A stretch of 64,000 nt of DNA, from positions 620,001-684,000 of the forward strand of contig JAAXNY010000010.1 in assembly GCA_013420905.1 (NCBI GenBank), given 5' to 3'. A program made the position numbers and the translations under genes. This stretch comes from Collybia mongolica (lineage: Eukaryota > Basidiomycota > Agaricomycetes > Agaricales > Clitocybaceae). Of this stretch, positions 21,554 through 31,850 are shown in pieces. The first letter of the stretch is position 1, and each line of letters opens with the position of its first letter. A model generated the notes under the pieces. The model worked only from the letters and a program-made list of their open reading frames with translations. It was not told the DNA's origin and made no database searches.

Positions 21554-23553
21554 TGAATAAGTTGTTTAGAGCGCGCATATATTGTCAAAATGTAGCAAAG
21601 AATACACTTTGGCTCGAATCGCTACTTGAGTCCGATAAACTTAAGTGGGACATACTATTAATCCAGGAACCCCCCTGGAAAGTCGTTAGACATACTGCGT
21701 CGCTCACGGCGAAGGAAGGCGCCCCGGTAATCGGGGGGCCAACCCACCCGGAGTGGACGTGCTTCTCCCCTCCAGGCATCAATGTAGATGCCCGGCCGCG
21801 TGTCCTCACATACGTGCACAACAGGCTCCGACCCGCTAAGCCCGCGTTGAGACCAGACATTGTCTCTCATAGAGACATCATTGCAATTTTGCTGAAGGGC
21901 CCTGGTGGCCCGAAAACGATAGTCAACGTATACTCTGACGCCGAAGGAACGGCCATCAGACACATATCCGATCACCGGGACAAGTTCCGTGACATGGGTT
22001 ATATGGGTGGTGATTTCAATTGCCCGTCCCCGTTATGGGACCCCGAAGTGGTCAACAACAACCCTAAAGCCACCTCCCTACTGGAGGTGACACAAGACAT
22101 TGGTCTCGAGAGAGTTGGGCCGCCCGATAGGGTGACTACGCATATCCCACGCAACAACGAACTCAGAGAATCAATCTTAGACCTTGTGTTCCTCGAAAAC
22201 ACAAGGACATATCAAGCAGAAGTCCGTGTGGGAGAGACGGGAGCCTCGGACCACAGGCCACTTACCACGGTCCTCCCCATTAGACACAAAGTCATGGAGG
22301 GGAAGAAGCGCATTAAGCCCAAATTGGAGGAGGAAAACGACTTTCTCGAGATGATTGGGTTTAACCTAGACTCCATTGAGCTGCCGGAGGTGCCGTCAGC
22401 CGAGGGAATAGAACGCGTTACTGAATGGATAGCCACCATCTTCAAGACCGTGTGGGACAAGTTTGCCGAGGCCGGGCGTGTAAGCGCCCGATCCAAGCCT
22501 TGGTGGAATGCGACCTGCACGGAGGCGAAGGAGATGGCCATGTTCACTAACGAACGGGATGACTGGAGGGCTCTAAAGAGGGCCACCAGACAAGCCAAGA
22601 GGGTCTTCTTTGATGAACGCATTGAGGAAGTGTCTCACACCACTAAAAGGCCCTGGGACCTCATGAACTGGGTAGGGCCTCGCAAGACGCCTGCTGCCGT
22701 TATGATCAATCATAATGGCAACCCTTGCAACACAAACGAAGAGCTGTGGGATGCCATCCACAGTACATTCAACTCCGCACACGACAGACCAACCAACATG
22801 GCTGAAATGGGCGACCAATGGAAGGCCCCTGAGACCAGGGGCTGGACTAAATTTAGCCTCAAGGAGATGAGGGATGCCCTTCAGGGCACCTTGAACAGTT
22901 CGGCCCCTGGGCCGGACAACATCACCTGGAGGCATTTGAAACGGCTCCTCATAGGACCCGAAGCCCAGGCTGTCATAGTCTGGCTGGCAAACGCATGCCT
23001 GTCATGCGGACACTGGCCGGAACACTTCAAAGCCTCGCGCACAGTCATCATCCCAAAGCCAGGGAAGGCGACTTACGACACCCCTAAGTCTTATAGACTC
23101 ATCGTGCTCCTAAACACGCTGGGCAAGCTTATTGAGAAAATGCTATCCACCCGCTTGCAGTTTGAAGCACAAGCGGCGGGAGTACTACACCCGAATCAGT
23201 TTGGTGGTGTCCGTCAGAACTCCACCGAAGATGCCGGAGTCTTCCTTACCCACATTGTCCACGAAGGATGGACAAGGAGGGTCAAGACAAGCGTGGTCGC
23301 ATTTGATCTCGCCCAATTTTTCCCCTCAATCAACCACGAGGTGATGATCAACATCTTGGAAGGCCAGGGGTTCGCGCCCGAAATAGTCGCGTTCTTCCAG
23401 TCGTACTTGGTGGGTCGCAAGACCAGATATGTTTGGGGGGACGATGAATCCCCCCCATTCGATTCGAGCGTAGGACTGGGACAGGGCTCCGCCCTATCCC
23501 CAATCCTGTCGGCCCTCGTTCTAGCCATTCTCATAAAAGAGTTCTACATATAG
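21553..23553 (+). pseudogene. LINE ORF2, 5' part: endonuclease and start of reverse transcriptase
   Basis: The frame starts at the ATG that overlaps the ORF1 stop. It has an AP-endonuclease-like domain with ILLIQEPPW, GDFNCPSPLWDP and GASDHRPLTT, which nicks target DNA. The RT domain follows: SAPGPDNITWRHLKRLL, SRTVIIPKPGK, KSYRLIVLLNTLGKLIEKML, VVAFDLAQFFPSINHE and GLGQGSALSPILSAL. The frame ends at a TAG (23551-23553) just before the catalytic YVDD block, which lies in the next frame. A one-base shift near 23546 therefore splits ORF2. Confidence 0.9.
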
Positions 23554-25402
23554 ACGGAATGGGAATGAATCTGACCTCATCTCCTACGTTGACGACGGGA
23601 CCATCATATCCCAGTCGAAGACGTGGGAAGACAACAACGATATGCTCAAGAGAGCATACAACATCATCTTCCTCATGACGAGAGCCATGGGCCTGATCCT
23701 TGAACATGCGAAGTCAGAGGGCTTCCATTTCAGTCTTCTAAAATCGGACGACAATCCGACCATAGATCTCGGCCATGCCCCTTATACAGGGGCCACCCCT
23801 CTGAAACCGGGGCTCCTGTGGAGATACCTAGGCTTCTACTTTGACCGCGCGCTTTCGTTCAAGAAACACGTGGAGATGTACGCGAACAAGGCCCTGACCT
23901 CAAGCAGGGCCCTGTTAGCGCTTGGAAACTCGACACGGGGCTTAAGGCCCGTGCACAAAAGAACTCTGTACCGGGCTTGTGTACTTCCAATTGCGACGTA
24001 TGGATGCCGGTTATGGAACGTTGATGGGGCCCACATCAAAGGGCACCTCGAAGCACTCCGTAAGATGCAACGAAAGGCTGCACTATGGATCACAGGCAAC
24101 TTCAGGACCACCCCAAAAGGGGCCCCAGAGACCCTCGCAGGCCTTCCGCCCATCCACTTGCACATCCGTAAGTTGGTGGAGAGGAGCCATTACCGTGTCC
24201 GGACTTTGGCCAAGAGCCACGCGGTCAGGAACTTAATTGACGGACAGGCACACCTGTCAGTCAGCCGCATGTCTGTCGCCAAGAGGCGCAGAATCAAATC
24301 CGGGATAATGGATTCATTTGCCCGACTAAAGGATTGCAGCGATGATGCATCCCCAGTGTTCCCCCTCGCGCAACCGGGCAGTCGATTACTTGACTGGGCG
24401 GCCGAAAGGGTGGAGATCAGACCCTCCCCTCCCCCCGAAGAAGAGAAGGAGAAGAGGAAGAAGGCTCTCGCTGATTTCGGGAAAGTTCTCACTAACCGAA
24501 TCAACGAAGCTAAGCATGACCCAAAACGAGTCGCAATCATATGCGACGGGTCTGTTCTGCGGTCCGAAGACCTCCAGGCTACCTCAGCCTGGAGAGTCTG
24601 GTCGGACGGTATACTGTATAACGGCATTGCCCCTTGTGGGAATGCCACTTCAGACGATGCCGAGGCCTGCACCATCTCGAAAGGGGTGGATGAGGCCCTC
24701 GGCATCCCTAACCTAGACATCCGAAAAATTGATGTCTTCTCAGACTCCGTGAATGCAATCAAACTGGTCATTGACCCGATGCATCACACGGCACACAAAT
24801 GGGCCGCCAACGTATCGGCCAAACTCGCTTACTGGCTAACGGTTAAACTGGACGCCAGTATCACTCTGCACCATACACCAAAGGCGTGCGAGGTGCGCGA
24901 ACACGTACTTGCCCACGAAGCAGCCTCCAATACGGAGATTCCACACGGAGAAGTAAAACACAGATCCCTCGCTAAGGCGAGGGCGGACGCGGTTCTGCGT
25001 ATGACGGACGCTTGGAGTGAATTGGCCAAGCAAAAGTCTTACATAGGGTCCCACTTCTTGCTGCTCCACGAAGGGAGTAAGCAGCTGCTGCCAAGTCACC
25101 TGAAAGGAGGGACTTGGATCGGAAAGGTGTCCACCAACACCAGTAATACCGTCAGGCTAGTGCGGGCCCTAACGGGCCACGCACCGATTGGCGCGTACAG
25201 ACAAAGGTTCCTTAAGGAGAAGGAGACCTACGATTGCGACTGCAGCCTCGGAAAGGAGACCGTAGAACACGTATTCTGGCACTGTCCGCTATACCGGCAG
25301 AAAACCCGGCCCGGGAGGACGCTGACTCTTGTCTGGGTCAGCAACTTCCTACACGACAACCCAGAGGCCTTTGGGGTCTTCCGGGAACCCCGTTTAGAGT
25401 AG
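23554..25402 (+). pseudogene. LINE ORF2, 3' part: RT active site, RNase H, C-terminal Cys/His motif
   Basis: This continues ORF2 in the +1 frame. It opens with GNESDLISYVDDGTIISQS, which holds the catalytic YVDD. It then shows the RT thumb region, an RNase H domain (AIICDGSVLRSEDLQATSAW, DAEACTISKGVDEAL, IDVFSDSVNAIKLV) and a C-terminal Cys/His motif in CDCSLGKETVEHVFWHC typical of these elements. The stop lies at 25400-25402. Apart from the frameshift at its 5' end, the frame is open throughout. Confidence 0.9.
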
Positions 25403-25881
25403 GGTGGGTGTACCGGGCGGTAAGTAGGTTCTTGTTGAGGGGTAGCCGCGACACCGAGGCATCAGTCCCAGGCTTCGGCCTGGGGTGAGCAGTCATGCAT
25501 GGCCTCGGCCTCTCCGGACTAAGTCGATCTCCTCTTGAGGAGGTCTCCAAGGGGATGAGCCCCCCCGGTGAACCTGTCGGCAGGGGTGGCCGCACTAATA
25601 CTTATTTACCAAGCGGATTGAGAGGCGCGGGGGGCGAGCCCCCCTGCTACGATGCCTGCTCTCGTTTCCCGCAAGGGACTATTTTACGGCCCCTCACAAG
25701 GGGGCTCACTCAGGGAGCGCTTCCAACCGGGAATGGGCGGGGCAATCCAGACCTGCCTCATATGACGGCCTATAATGGACATATCATGACTCGACTTGAT
25801 ACGACTACGGTTACACGTGACCGCTACTGTACTTTTGTATTGCGGTATATAAAAGCGTTGAAAGGAAAAAAAAAAAAAAAA
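25403..25881 (+). repeat. LINE 3' UTR and poly(A) tail
   Basis: A GC-rich region with several short inverted words (for example cccaggcttcggcctggg) and a 16-A tail. Its last 150 bases share conserved blocks (tatgacggcct, acacgtgaccgc, gcggtatat) with the tail copy at 53298-53658. Confidence 0.85.
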
Positions 25882-25896
25882 AGTTCACATTCTATA
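25882..25896 (+). repeat. Right target-site duplication of the LINE
   Basis: Identical to 19313-19327. Read on the minus strand it contains ATG TGA, the last codon and stop of the phosphotransferase pseudogene. Confidence 0.95.
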
Positions 25897-26800
25897 GACA
25901 AGGACTTTGGATGATGCCGTGAAGGCGGCCTCTGCGGCAGAATCAAATGGTATTTCCTTCCAGCATATATCCCACGACCCTCTAGATGCTGGAGTGAGTT
26001 TGTAAAACTTGAAGGAGCTAGTGCTTTGGAAGCTAGGCCGCATCCTCCCAATCAATAATCCCGCTCAAACTTCCATTGAGGACAAGTATATTGTGCGTTC
26101 GAAGGTCAAAGTGCGTCCAAACAATGGTGTTATCTGAGAGAGCACTTTGTACCGAAATGTCTGCATTGGCTTTGTTCGATTCTTGCGCTGCCTTCGAATA
26201 TCGGTCATATCTAGTCAAGCCTGTGTAGCACTGCAAGACTGATTCGTATGGACCAGATATATACTCGACGAAGAAGGAGGGATCCCAGATACCATGTCCG
26301 GTCGCACTTTGTATGACTTAGCCAGCAAACAGTTGTGGTTGAGGATCCTACCAGAGGGCATTGATGATCTGGTGAACTTCCTCTACAACCTCCCTCATCT
26401 GTCCATCTGACATGCTCCCCCAGGCATTAATCAAGAGATCCCCAGGGATTTTGGTCATAAGAGTGTAGGATTTGCTGTCTGAAACGTGACTGTTAATGAG
26501 CTGGGGAACTGGCAAGTCTCGACCTTGCTGCTGTCCAACAGTAACAATAAAGCTCAAAGCCTCGGCTTCAGTACTGACCGTGCGGTAGCTGGTTTTCAGA
26601 ATCAAAGGGATGCCAAAACGGAAGGTACAGATGTTGTAGAAGTTAGGATGTGGTAGAGTTCGAATCGGCGTGATGACACGGCCCAAGTAATGTGAACCAT
26701 AGCTAGGTCGAAGAGGTCCTCTGAAGGGTGTGTTGAGATGTGGTCTTCTCTGCGAGGGGAAAAGAGCTTTCTCAGATCATGAACAAACCGGCCACGAGAA
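25885..26800 (-). pseudogene. APH-family phosphotransferase, decayed
   Basis: Exons read ICTFRFGIPLILKTSYRT, EAEALSFIVTVG, LPVPQLINSH, YTLMTKIPGDLLINAWGSM, then GHGIWDPSFFVEYISGPYES, and the Brenner block THFDLRTHNILV followed by the metal-binding SGIIDWEDAA. This is the aminoglycoside-phosphotransferase-like kinase fold, common in fungi with unknown small-molecule substrates. Downstream, the family's DWEDAGWLPKHW block has TAG at both Trp positions (26033-26035 and 26018-26020). A one-base frameshift follows near 26012, after which KFYKLTPASRGSWDICWKE is readable to the stop TGA at 25885-25887. The N-terminal exon (about 26690-26800) is uncertain. The LINE inserted exactly over the stop codon. 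Confidence 0.8.
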
Positions 26801-26936
26801 GGAAACAAAGCCGCGAACTGAAGGTGCGATTAACGCGCAATGACAAATTTAAAATAGTGCGCTTAAGCATGATCAGAGCTGCAGTCAGGGCTCTCTTTAA
26901 CTATTCTTCATCCTTGCCGTATTCTTTCCCCAGAGC

Positions 26937-27580
26937 TATGGAGCGGGACATCTAGTCACCGCTACTTTTGGACAGCCGCCAATTTGGCCCGAATTAAAAA
27001 TTTTGATGTCAGCAGGGCATCTCTGCATCTTCTTGCCAAAGTTCCACTGTGAACTTAATTTCATTGAATTCTTTTGGGGTGCAGTCAAGAAGTACTTGCG
27101 AGACAACTGTGATTACACATTTCCTGGTCTTCAAAAAAATATGCCAGCGGCACTCGCTTCTGTTCAGATTTCCACAATCCGGAAACGGGAACACCGGATG
27201 ATTCGATGGATGCAGGCATATCAGACTGGTTTGGGCCCAAAAGCAGCTCAATTTGAGGTCAAGAAGTTCAGCTCGACAAAATATAAATCCCATCGACGTC
27301 CTCCTGAGCGGTTGGCATGCTTTTTCGACACATCTGCACGGATATAGACAAGATATAGATCTTATCTCTCTTATCTTATCTGATCTTACATAATAGCGCC
27401 AATTGCCGTCACGAAAAAATAATAACTCATGTCGGTTTGACTTTCAGGACAAATCCTCTGGAGATTTTGTTCCTATCATTGAATTGAGCATTTTGGGGAG
27501 AGGAATAAGGATTTGGTCCATTTTCCCATGACCTATTTCGGTTGTACAAAAGTAGCGGTGACTAGATGTCCCGCTCCATA
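26937..27580 (+). mobile_element. Tc1/mariner-type element, internally deleted, with TA duplication
   Basis: A 640-bp element (26939-27578) has perfect 32-bp terminal inverted repeats at 26939-26970 and 27547-27578, beginning tggagcgggacatctagtca. A TA dinucleotide flanks each side (26937-26938 and 27579-27580), the Tc1/mariner target duplication. It retains only the C-terminal part of a DDE transposase (27003-27347). It cannot move on its own but could be mobilised in trans, since both ends are identical. Confidence 0.92.
27003..27347 (+). pseudogene. C-terminal remnant of a DDE transposase
   Basis: An open frame of 114 residues contains FLPKFHCELNFIEFFWGAVK, the block around the third catalytic acidic residue (Glu of NFIEFFW) in Tc1/mariner-like DDE transposases, followed by KKYLRDNCDYTFPGLQ and REHRMIRWMQAYQTGL. 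The N-terminal DNA-binding domain and the first two catalytic Asp blocks are absent, because only about 60 bases separate this frame from the left inverted repeat. Confidence 0.85.
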
Positions 27581-28066
27581 AACAAGACAAAATAGATTAC
27601 GAGGATCCATACCCACTCATGACTTTTTCTGAGTCAAATGTGTGATAGCTTGACTGGAGAGTATGAAATTTGACTACAATCTGTAGTGTTTTTTTGTCTG
27701 GCCTTGTTATAGGAATTGATTGAGCAGGTTGTAGCACTCGACCAGAGCCCCCATCGGTTCCTCCGTGCTCAGTGTACATTCCTTTCAACGAGGACTTGAT
27801 ACTGGTTGACATCAGGCAAAGGTCCAACTGAGCAGTGGTACTTTAGTGAGACTTGTCTCTGGTTTATTTTTTAGAATGAAAGATGAACAAGAGCGCGGGG
27901 AGAGCTGTTTCTGATTGACAACTGTAGTCGGCGCAGAGACGAGCTGACCTACTAGAAGTCATATTCTGCTTTGAATGACATTCAATTATGCTTATACATA
28001 TTATCTAGACAAGACGGAGCAGACATGATATAAATATATCTGTCATGCCAAAATGGTCAATTGGGA
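27581..28066. other. Intergenic region
   Basis: No recognisable gene. Short minus-strand frames could be remnants, but no family match could be argued. Confidence 0.35.
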
Positions 28067-28656
28067 TCAATGCGTGCAGGCAGCGTATGCACTGGAAGAA
28101 ATAGTCCTATTGCGCAAGGATGAACCAACCGGTGCACCTTTAAACCCATCAGCAGCCATTGTATTCTTTAGCTGCTGCATCTTCTCTTCCCCAGGGATAA
28201 TTTGATTATTGCGTCCAATTGCCACCACGAGAGCGAGAAGGACAAAATTTTGGCCTTTGGTGTAACCAGGTAGGATGTTCACTTCGCCAGGCCACAGGGG
28301 ACGGCATTGTTCGATAATATGATTTAACACATTGCCAACCCGGGCATCTTTTTGCAACTGAGCGCTCCTCCTTGGTGAGACCGGGAGGGATAGGTTCGCC
28401 ACATTGACGTAAACCCTTTTCGTCAAGGGGGAAGCCGTAGACGAAAGCTGCTCTGCAGCGGCTTGCTAGACGGTAGGAAATTTCTGGGGGGTCTAATTAG
28501 TTTACGGAAGTGAAAGGTCAGACTGCCATATCCAAGTATAGTTATTATGAATAGTTTATGCAGGTCCGCAAGTTGACTCTCGAGCGGATATCCGATATCA
28601 GCCTGCACGTGATGCCGAGTCTGATTGGGAGAACAACGGGCGCGCAAACGGCTCAA
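28067..28656 (-). CDS. Unrecognised ORF pair, possible two-exon gene
   Basis: A frame at 28067-28426 reads GNVLNHIIEQCRPLWPGEVN and FVLLALVVAIGRNNQI, with a coding-like composition. An upstream frame at 28423-28656 could be a 5' exon. No family is recognised, no clear start or splice was fixed, and a second frame is also open over part of the stretch. It may be a gene fragment. Confidence 0.25.
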
Positions 28657-29235
28657 CCAGACCTTGTGTTTCCTTTATCGAATAAGAATAATTCTTGCTG
28701 CATGCCTGGCCTCAGGCTCCAATTCTCATGAAGCCTCATGACCACATCTTCAACGCTATGTTTCGAGTGCAAATTTTACAGCTCTCGGGTTCCAACGCCC
28801 ATTTCATACCAATTACAGACGGGATCTACTAAAATGATCCAAGATTCAGAGTTGTGTTGTAATGGAAGATCATGGCACAATTTTACCAAGGCCGTCCTTC
28901 GAATGTGAGCCTTTTAGTTCAGCCCTGTATAGTACTAGACTCATTGATCTTTGCCTTGAAATCCCAGGTCATGGAACATCTCAAATGCCTCCATTCGAAC
29001 CTGTATGTAGCTATCAACGGGTACAAATGGTGTATATATCATCTTTGCAATAGCACAATGCTAGTTTTCATCCACCATATCTCGAGTATAATATCACAGT
29101 TTTCCATGTCAATAGCCTTTTACTTAACATCTATCTATGTTCAAATCTAGATAAGTACGGGCTACCACCGCCGACACACTCATATTAGTACTCCCCTGCC
29201 GCCGCAGATAAGAACCACCCCAATCACTGCGCCTT
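28657..29235. other. Intergenic region
   Basis: Nothing recognisable. It includes the 3' flank of the carnitine acetyltransferase gene. Confidence 0.4.
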
Positions 29236-31807
29236 CTAGAGCTTTGCCCGCCCCGCGCCCTCACCCGCCTCCTTCTCGTCCATCTTCTGCGCGGCCTCCA
29301 TCATGTCCCGCACTTCCGTCGCTGCTTCTGCAAGGTAGTGCGCAAGCTCCTTGGACCCCTTCTTCAGGCTCGTGACCGTCCAGCGGATGTAGTTGTCCCC
29401 AATTGCGTATGACAGGCCGTACCCGTCCGGCACCACTGTTGAGCAATGTAATTAGTATTTGGTATATTGTGGGCAGGAACATGAAGAGAGGTGGGAGCGT
29501 GGAGAGAGAGAAGAATGAAAGGCGCCGAGAGAGCATAGACAACCGAGGGAGACAATCAAAGAACTATGACCTACCCTCGCCGTATCCCCACCCATCGAAC
29601 CACGGGCTGCTCAGTTGGCTAGTGCTCAGCTCCCAGTGGCTCGACTTTGCGAACGCCTCGTCCTTGTACAGCGCAGGCACCTCCTCGCCGGGCTGTAGAC
29701 TCTTCTTCAGTCCGAACAGGTGCCGGTCCACGCCCTGCCCGTCCGCCGCCCACGCCGAGTACTGCATATGGCGCGCCACGGCGCGCTGGAACAGTGTCCG
29801 GAGGTGTGTTGGGTTCTGTGGGAGTTCGTTAGTATGCCCGGAACAGAATGCGACACAAGCTATGGAGAAAAGACGCACCTGGGTACCCGCGCGCATAGCC
29901 TCGACCCACGCCTTGCCCTCCTTGCTGACGCTCCGGATCACCTCCGTGCGGCCGAGCTTGAACTTGCGCGTCTGCGCGCTCTCATAGGTGACCCCAGGTC
30001 GGCCGTACATCTTGTCGAACGCGAGCTGCTTCACGAGCTGCGCCCACGCGTCCGGGGAGAGCTTGTGCTTCTTCATGAGCGACTTTCCGTAGGCTTCGTA
30101 GTGCAGTACCTGTGGGGTGGTGGTCAGGCTGGAGGCTGGAGAGGGGATGTTGGGAGGGGTAGGTGCTTACGTGTAGGTCGTGTGCGCCAACGAGGGTGTC
30201 GAAGCGGCTTTCGGCGTCACGGACTAGACTTTTTACAGTATCGTCCACGGCGAACACGAGCTCCTCGGGCTTGGGAGGCTGGAGGTTGCCTAGAGTCGTC
30301 ATTAGTTTTTGCTTAAACATTATGCGAACAAAGAATTGGGTGAATTGCCGATAACGTGTGCGAGATCAAAGCAGCAATCCAATGGAGTGTGAACCGAAAA
30401 AAAAAAAAACATCAACTCACCCCCTTCCACTGGACCCAAATCGGCCTTCCCTGTGCCTAGCGTAGCGAGAACGAACTCGTTCATACGCAGAGTCGGCGTG
30501 CCATCCATGCACGAGTGCTCTCCGAGGAAGCCCGAGCGGCCGTTTTCATAGACAATCACTGGTGAGAGCGTTAATGTATGTATTGCGAGTAGAAACGGGT
30601 ATTGTGGCTCACACTGATGCTTGTCATACCACCTATTCCTGCCATTGCCGACCCATGTTGCCCAGCTGATGTCGTCACGCGTGACCGGGGCGGTGTCGTC
30701 GAGGCAGACGATAATCATCGCGCTCTCGATCTTTTGGAGGAGGGCCGCGTTGGCACTGGTAGAGCGTGAGTAGGATGCCGGACGGGAGACGGGGGACGTA
30801 CGGGTTTTTAGCGAGTGCTTCCCGTGCATGGGTCCAGTTGTCGCGATTGTCGGAGGTGAGGGCGCCGAGTGGATTTGGGGCGGGGGTAGGGCCTGCGGTG
30901 GCAACGATTTGCTTGAATTGGCTGAACGGGATGGGTTAGTAGGGATAGTATGGTGTTGTAGACTGGTTGGGGTGTACTCACGCCTCGAGTTCGGGTGCAG
31001 ATATCTCTCTGCCTGCAACGGCGAGTGGCACGACAAAGAAACGGTTCTTCCGGAGGACGACAATGTGGTTGTTTTCGCTGGCGGAGAAGGTCCGTGCTGT
31101 GTCAGAGGGGATGGTGGGGTATCTTGATGCGTGGAAACTGTATTCCGGGAAGACGTGTTAGGTTGAACGAGATGTAGAACGGGTTGGGAGGACTTACAGC
31201 CATTTATATGAGTCCATGCATAGTGGGGCTCCGCGTATTTTTTCAGGCTCCAGTTTTCCACTTGTAGTCGTAAGATGAGTTGATGTTAATAAGGACATAC
31301 GGGATGAACGCACCTGACTACCATCTCTCGGAAGGGAAGCATGGCCTTGACGAGGGCGGCTGCAGCCTGAGGTCCGTTCGTCCGGCGGCGGTCCTGGACG
31401 TGCACGAAGAAGTAGCTGACGAAGACTACGACTGGGTCGCGGTAGCCCATATAGGCAACCTCGTTCCACCATTTGCTGAGCCAATTGTCGCCCTCGGCAG
31501 CAGCGCGTTCCAGGAGGCGGGACTGGAGGGTGGCGGCGATTGGAGAGGCGAGGAACTCGTCAGCAGCCTTTTTTGTGTGTGCGAGCTGGGCGGGGGTGAG
31601 GAGAGGCTCGACGGTCTCGATGTATTTTGCGAGGGTGGAGGGCAGGGATGGTACCGGGAGTGGAGGTAAGGATGCCTGGTAGCGGAGCATGGGTGGGGCA
31701 GAAGGGTCCTCGGAATAGGTGTGTGTACGACGAGCGGGCATTGTGGAGGAGGGAAGAACGGAGGAGAGGGCGCGTGGACGAGCCAAGGCTGTGGCCAGGC
31801 GGAGCAT
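29236..31807 (-). CDS. CAT2: Carnitine O-acetyltransferase, mitochondrial/peroxisomal
   Basis: This enzyme moves acetyl groups between CoA and carnitine, which lets fungi shuttle acetyl units between peroxisome, cytosol and mitochondrion. The first ATG at 31807 gives MLRLATALARPRALSSVLPS, a basic, Ser/Ala/Leu-rich mitochondrial presequence. A second in-frame ATG at 31741 (MPARRTHTYSED) would skip most of it. The mature part begins LPPLPVPSLPSTLAKYIETV. The catalytic His lies in GEHSCMDGTPTLRMNEF, and the carnitine-site serine block is HWELSTSQLSSPWFDGWG. The last residues are GRAKL, a peroxisomal PTS1-type signal. At least five introns interrupt the gene. A TTG-initiated poly-Ser extension upstream of 31807 is coded by a (TCG)n tract and is probably 5' UTR. 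Confidence 0.93.
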
Positions 31808-31811
31808 CGAC

Positions 31812-31843
<32 letters not shown>

Positions 31844-31850
31844 CGACGAA
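31808..31850 (-). repeat. (TCG)n/(TTG) trinucleotide tract in the 5' UTR
   Basis: A GTC/TCG microsatellite lies immediately upstream of the carnitine acetyltransferase ATG. In frame it would read as Ser codons, but it contains no ATG. Confidence 0.7.

Larger units (their letters stand above)
19328..25881 (+). mobile_element. Full-length LINE (Tad1-like), 6.55 kb
   Basis: A non-LTR retrotransposon bounded by a perfect 15-bp target-site duplication. Order: short 5' UTR (19328-19441), ORF1 with zinc knuckles, ORF2 with endonuclease, reverse transcriptase and RNase H, a GC-rich 3' UTR (25403-25865) and a 16-base A tract (25866-25881). This architecture fits fungal Tad1-like LINEs; the clade call is inference. 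ORF2 carries one frameshift near 23546-23553, otherwise the copy looks intact and young. Related pieces lie at 1-1010 and 53298-53658, so the family is dispersed in this genome. Confidence 0.95.
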
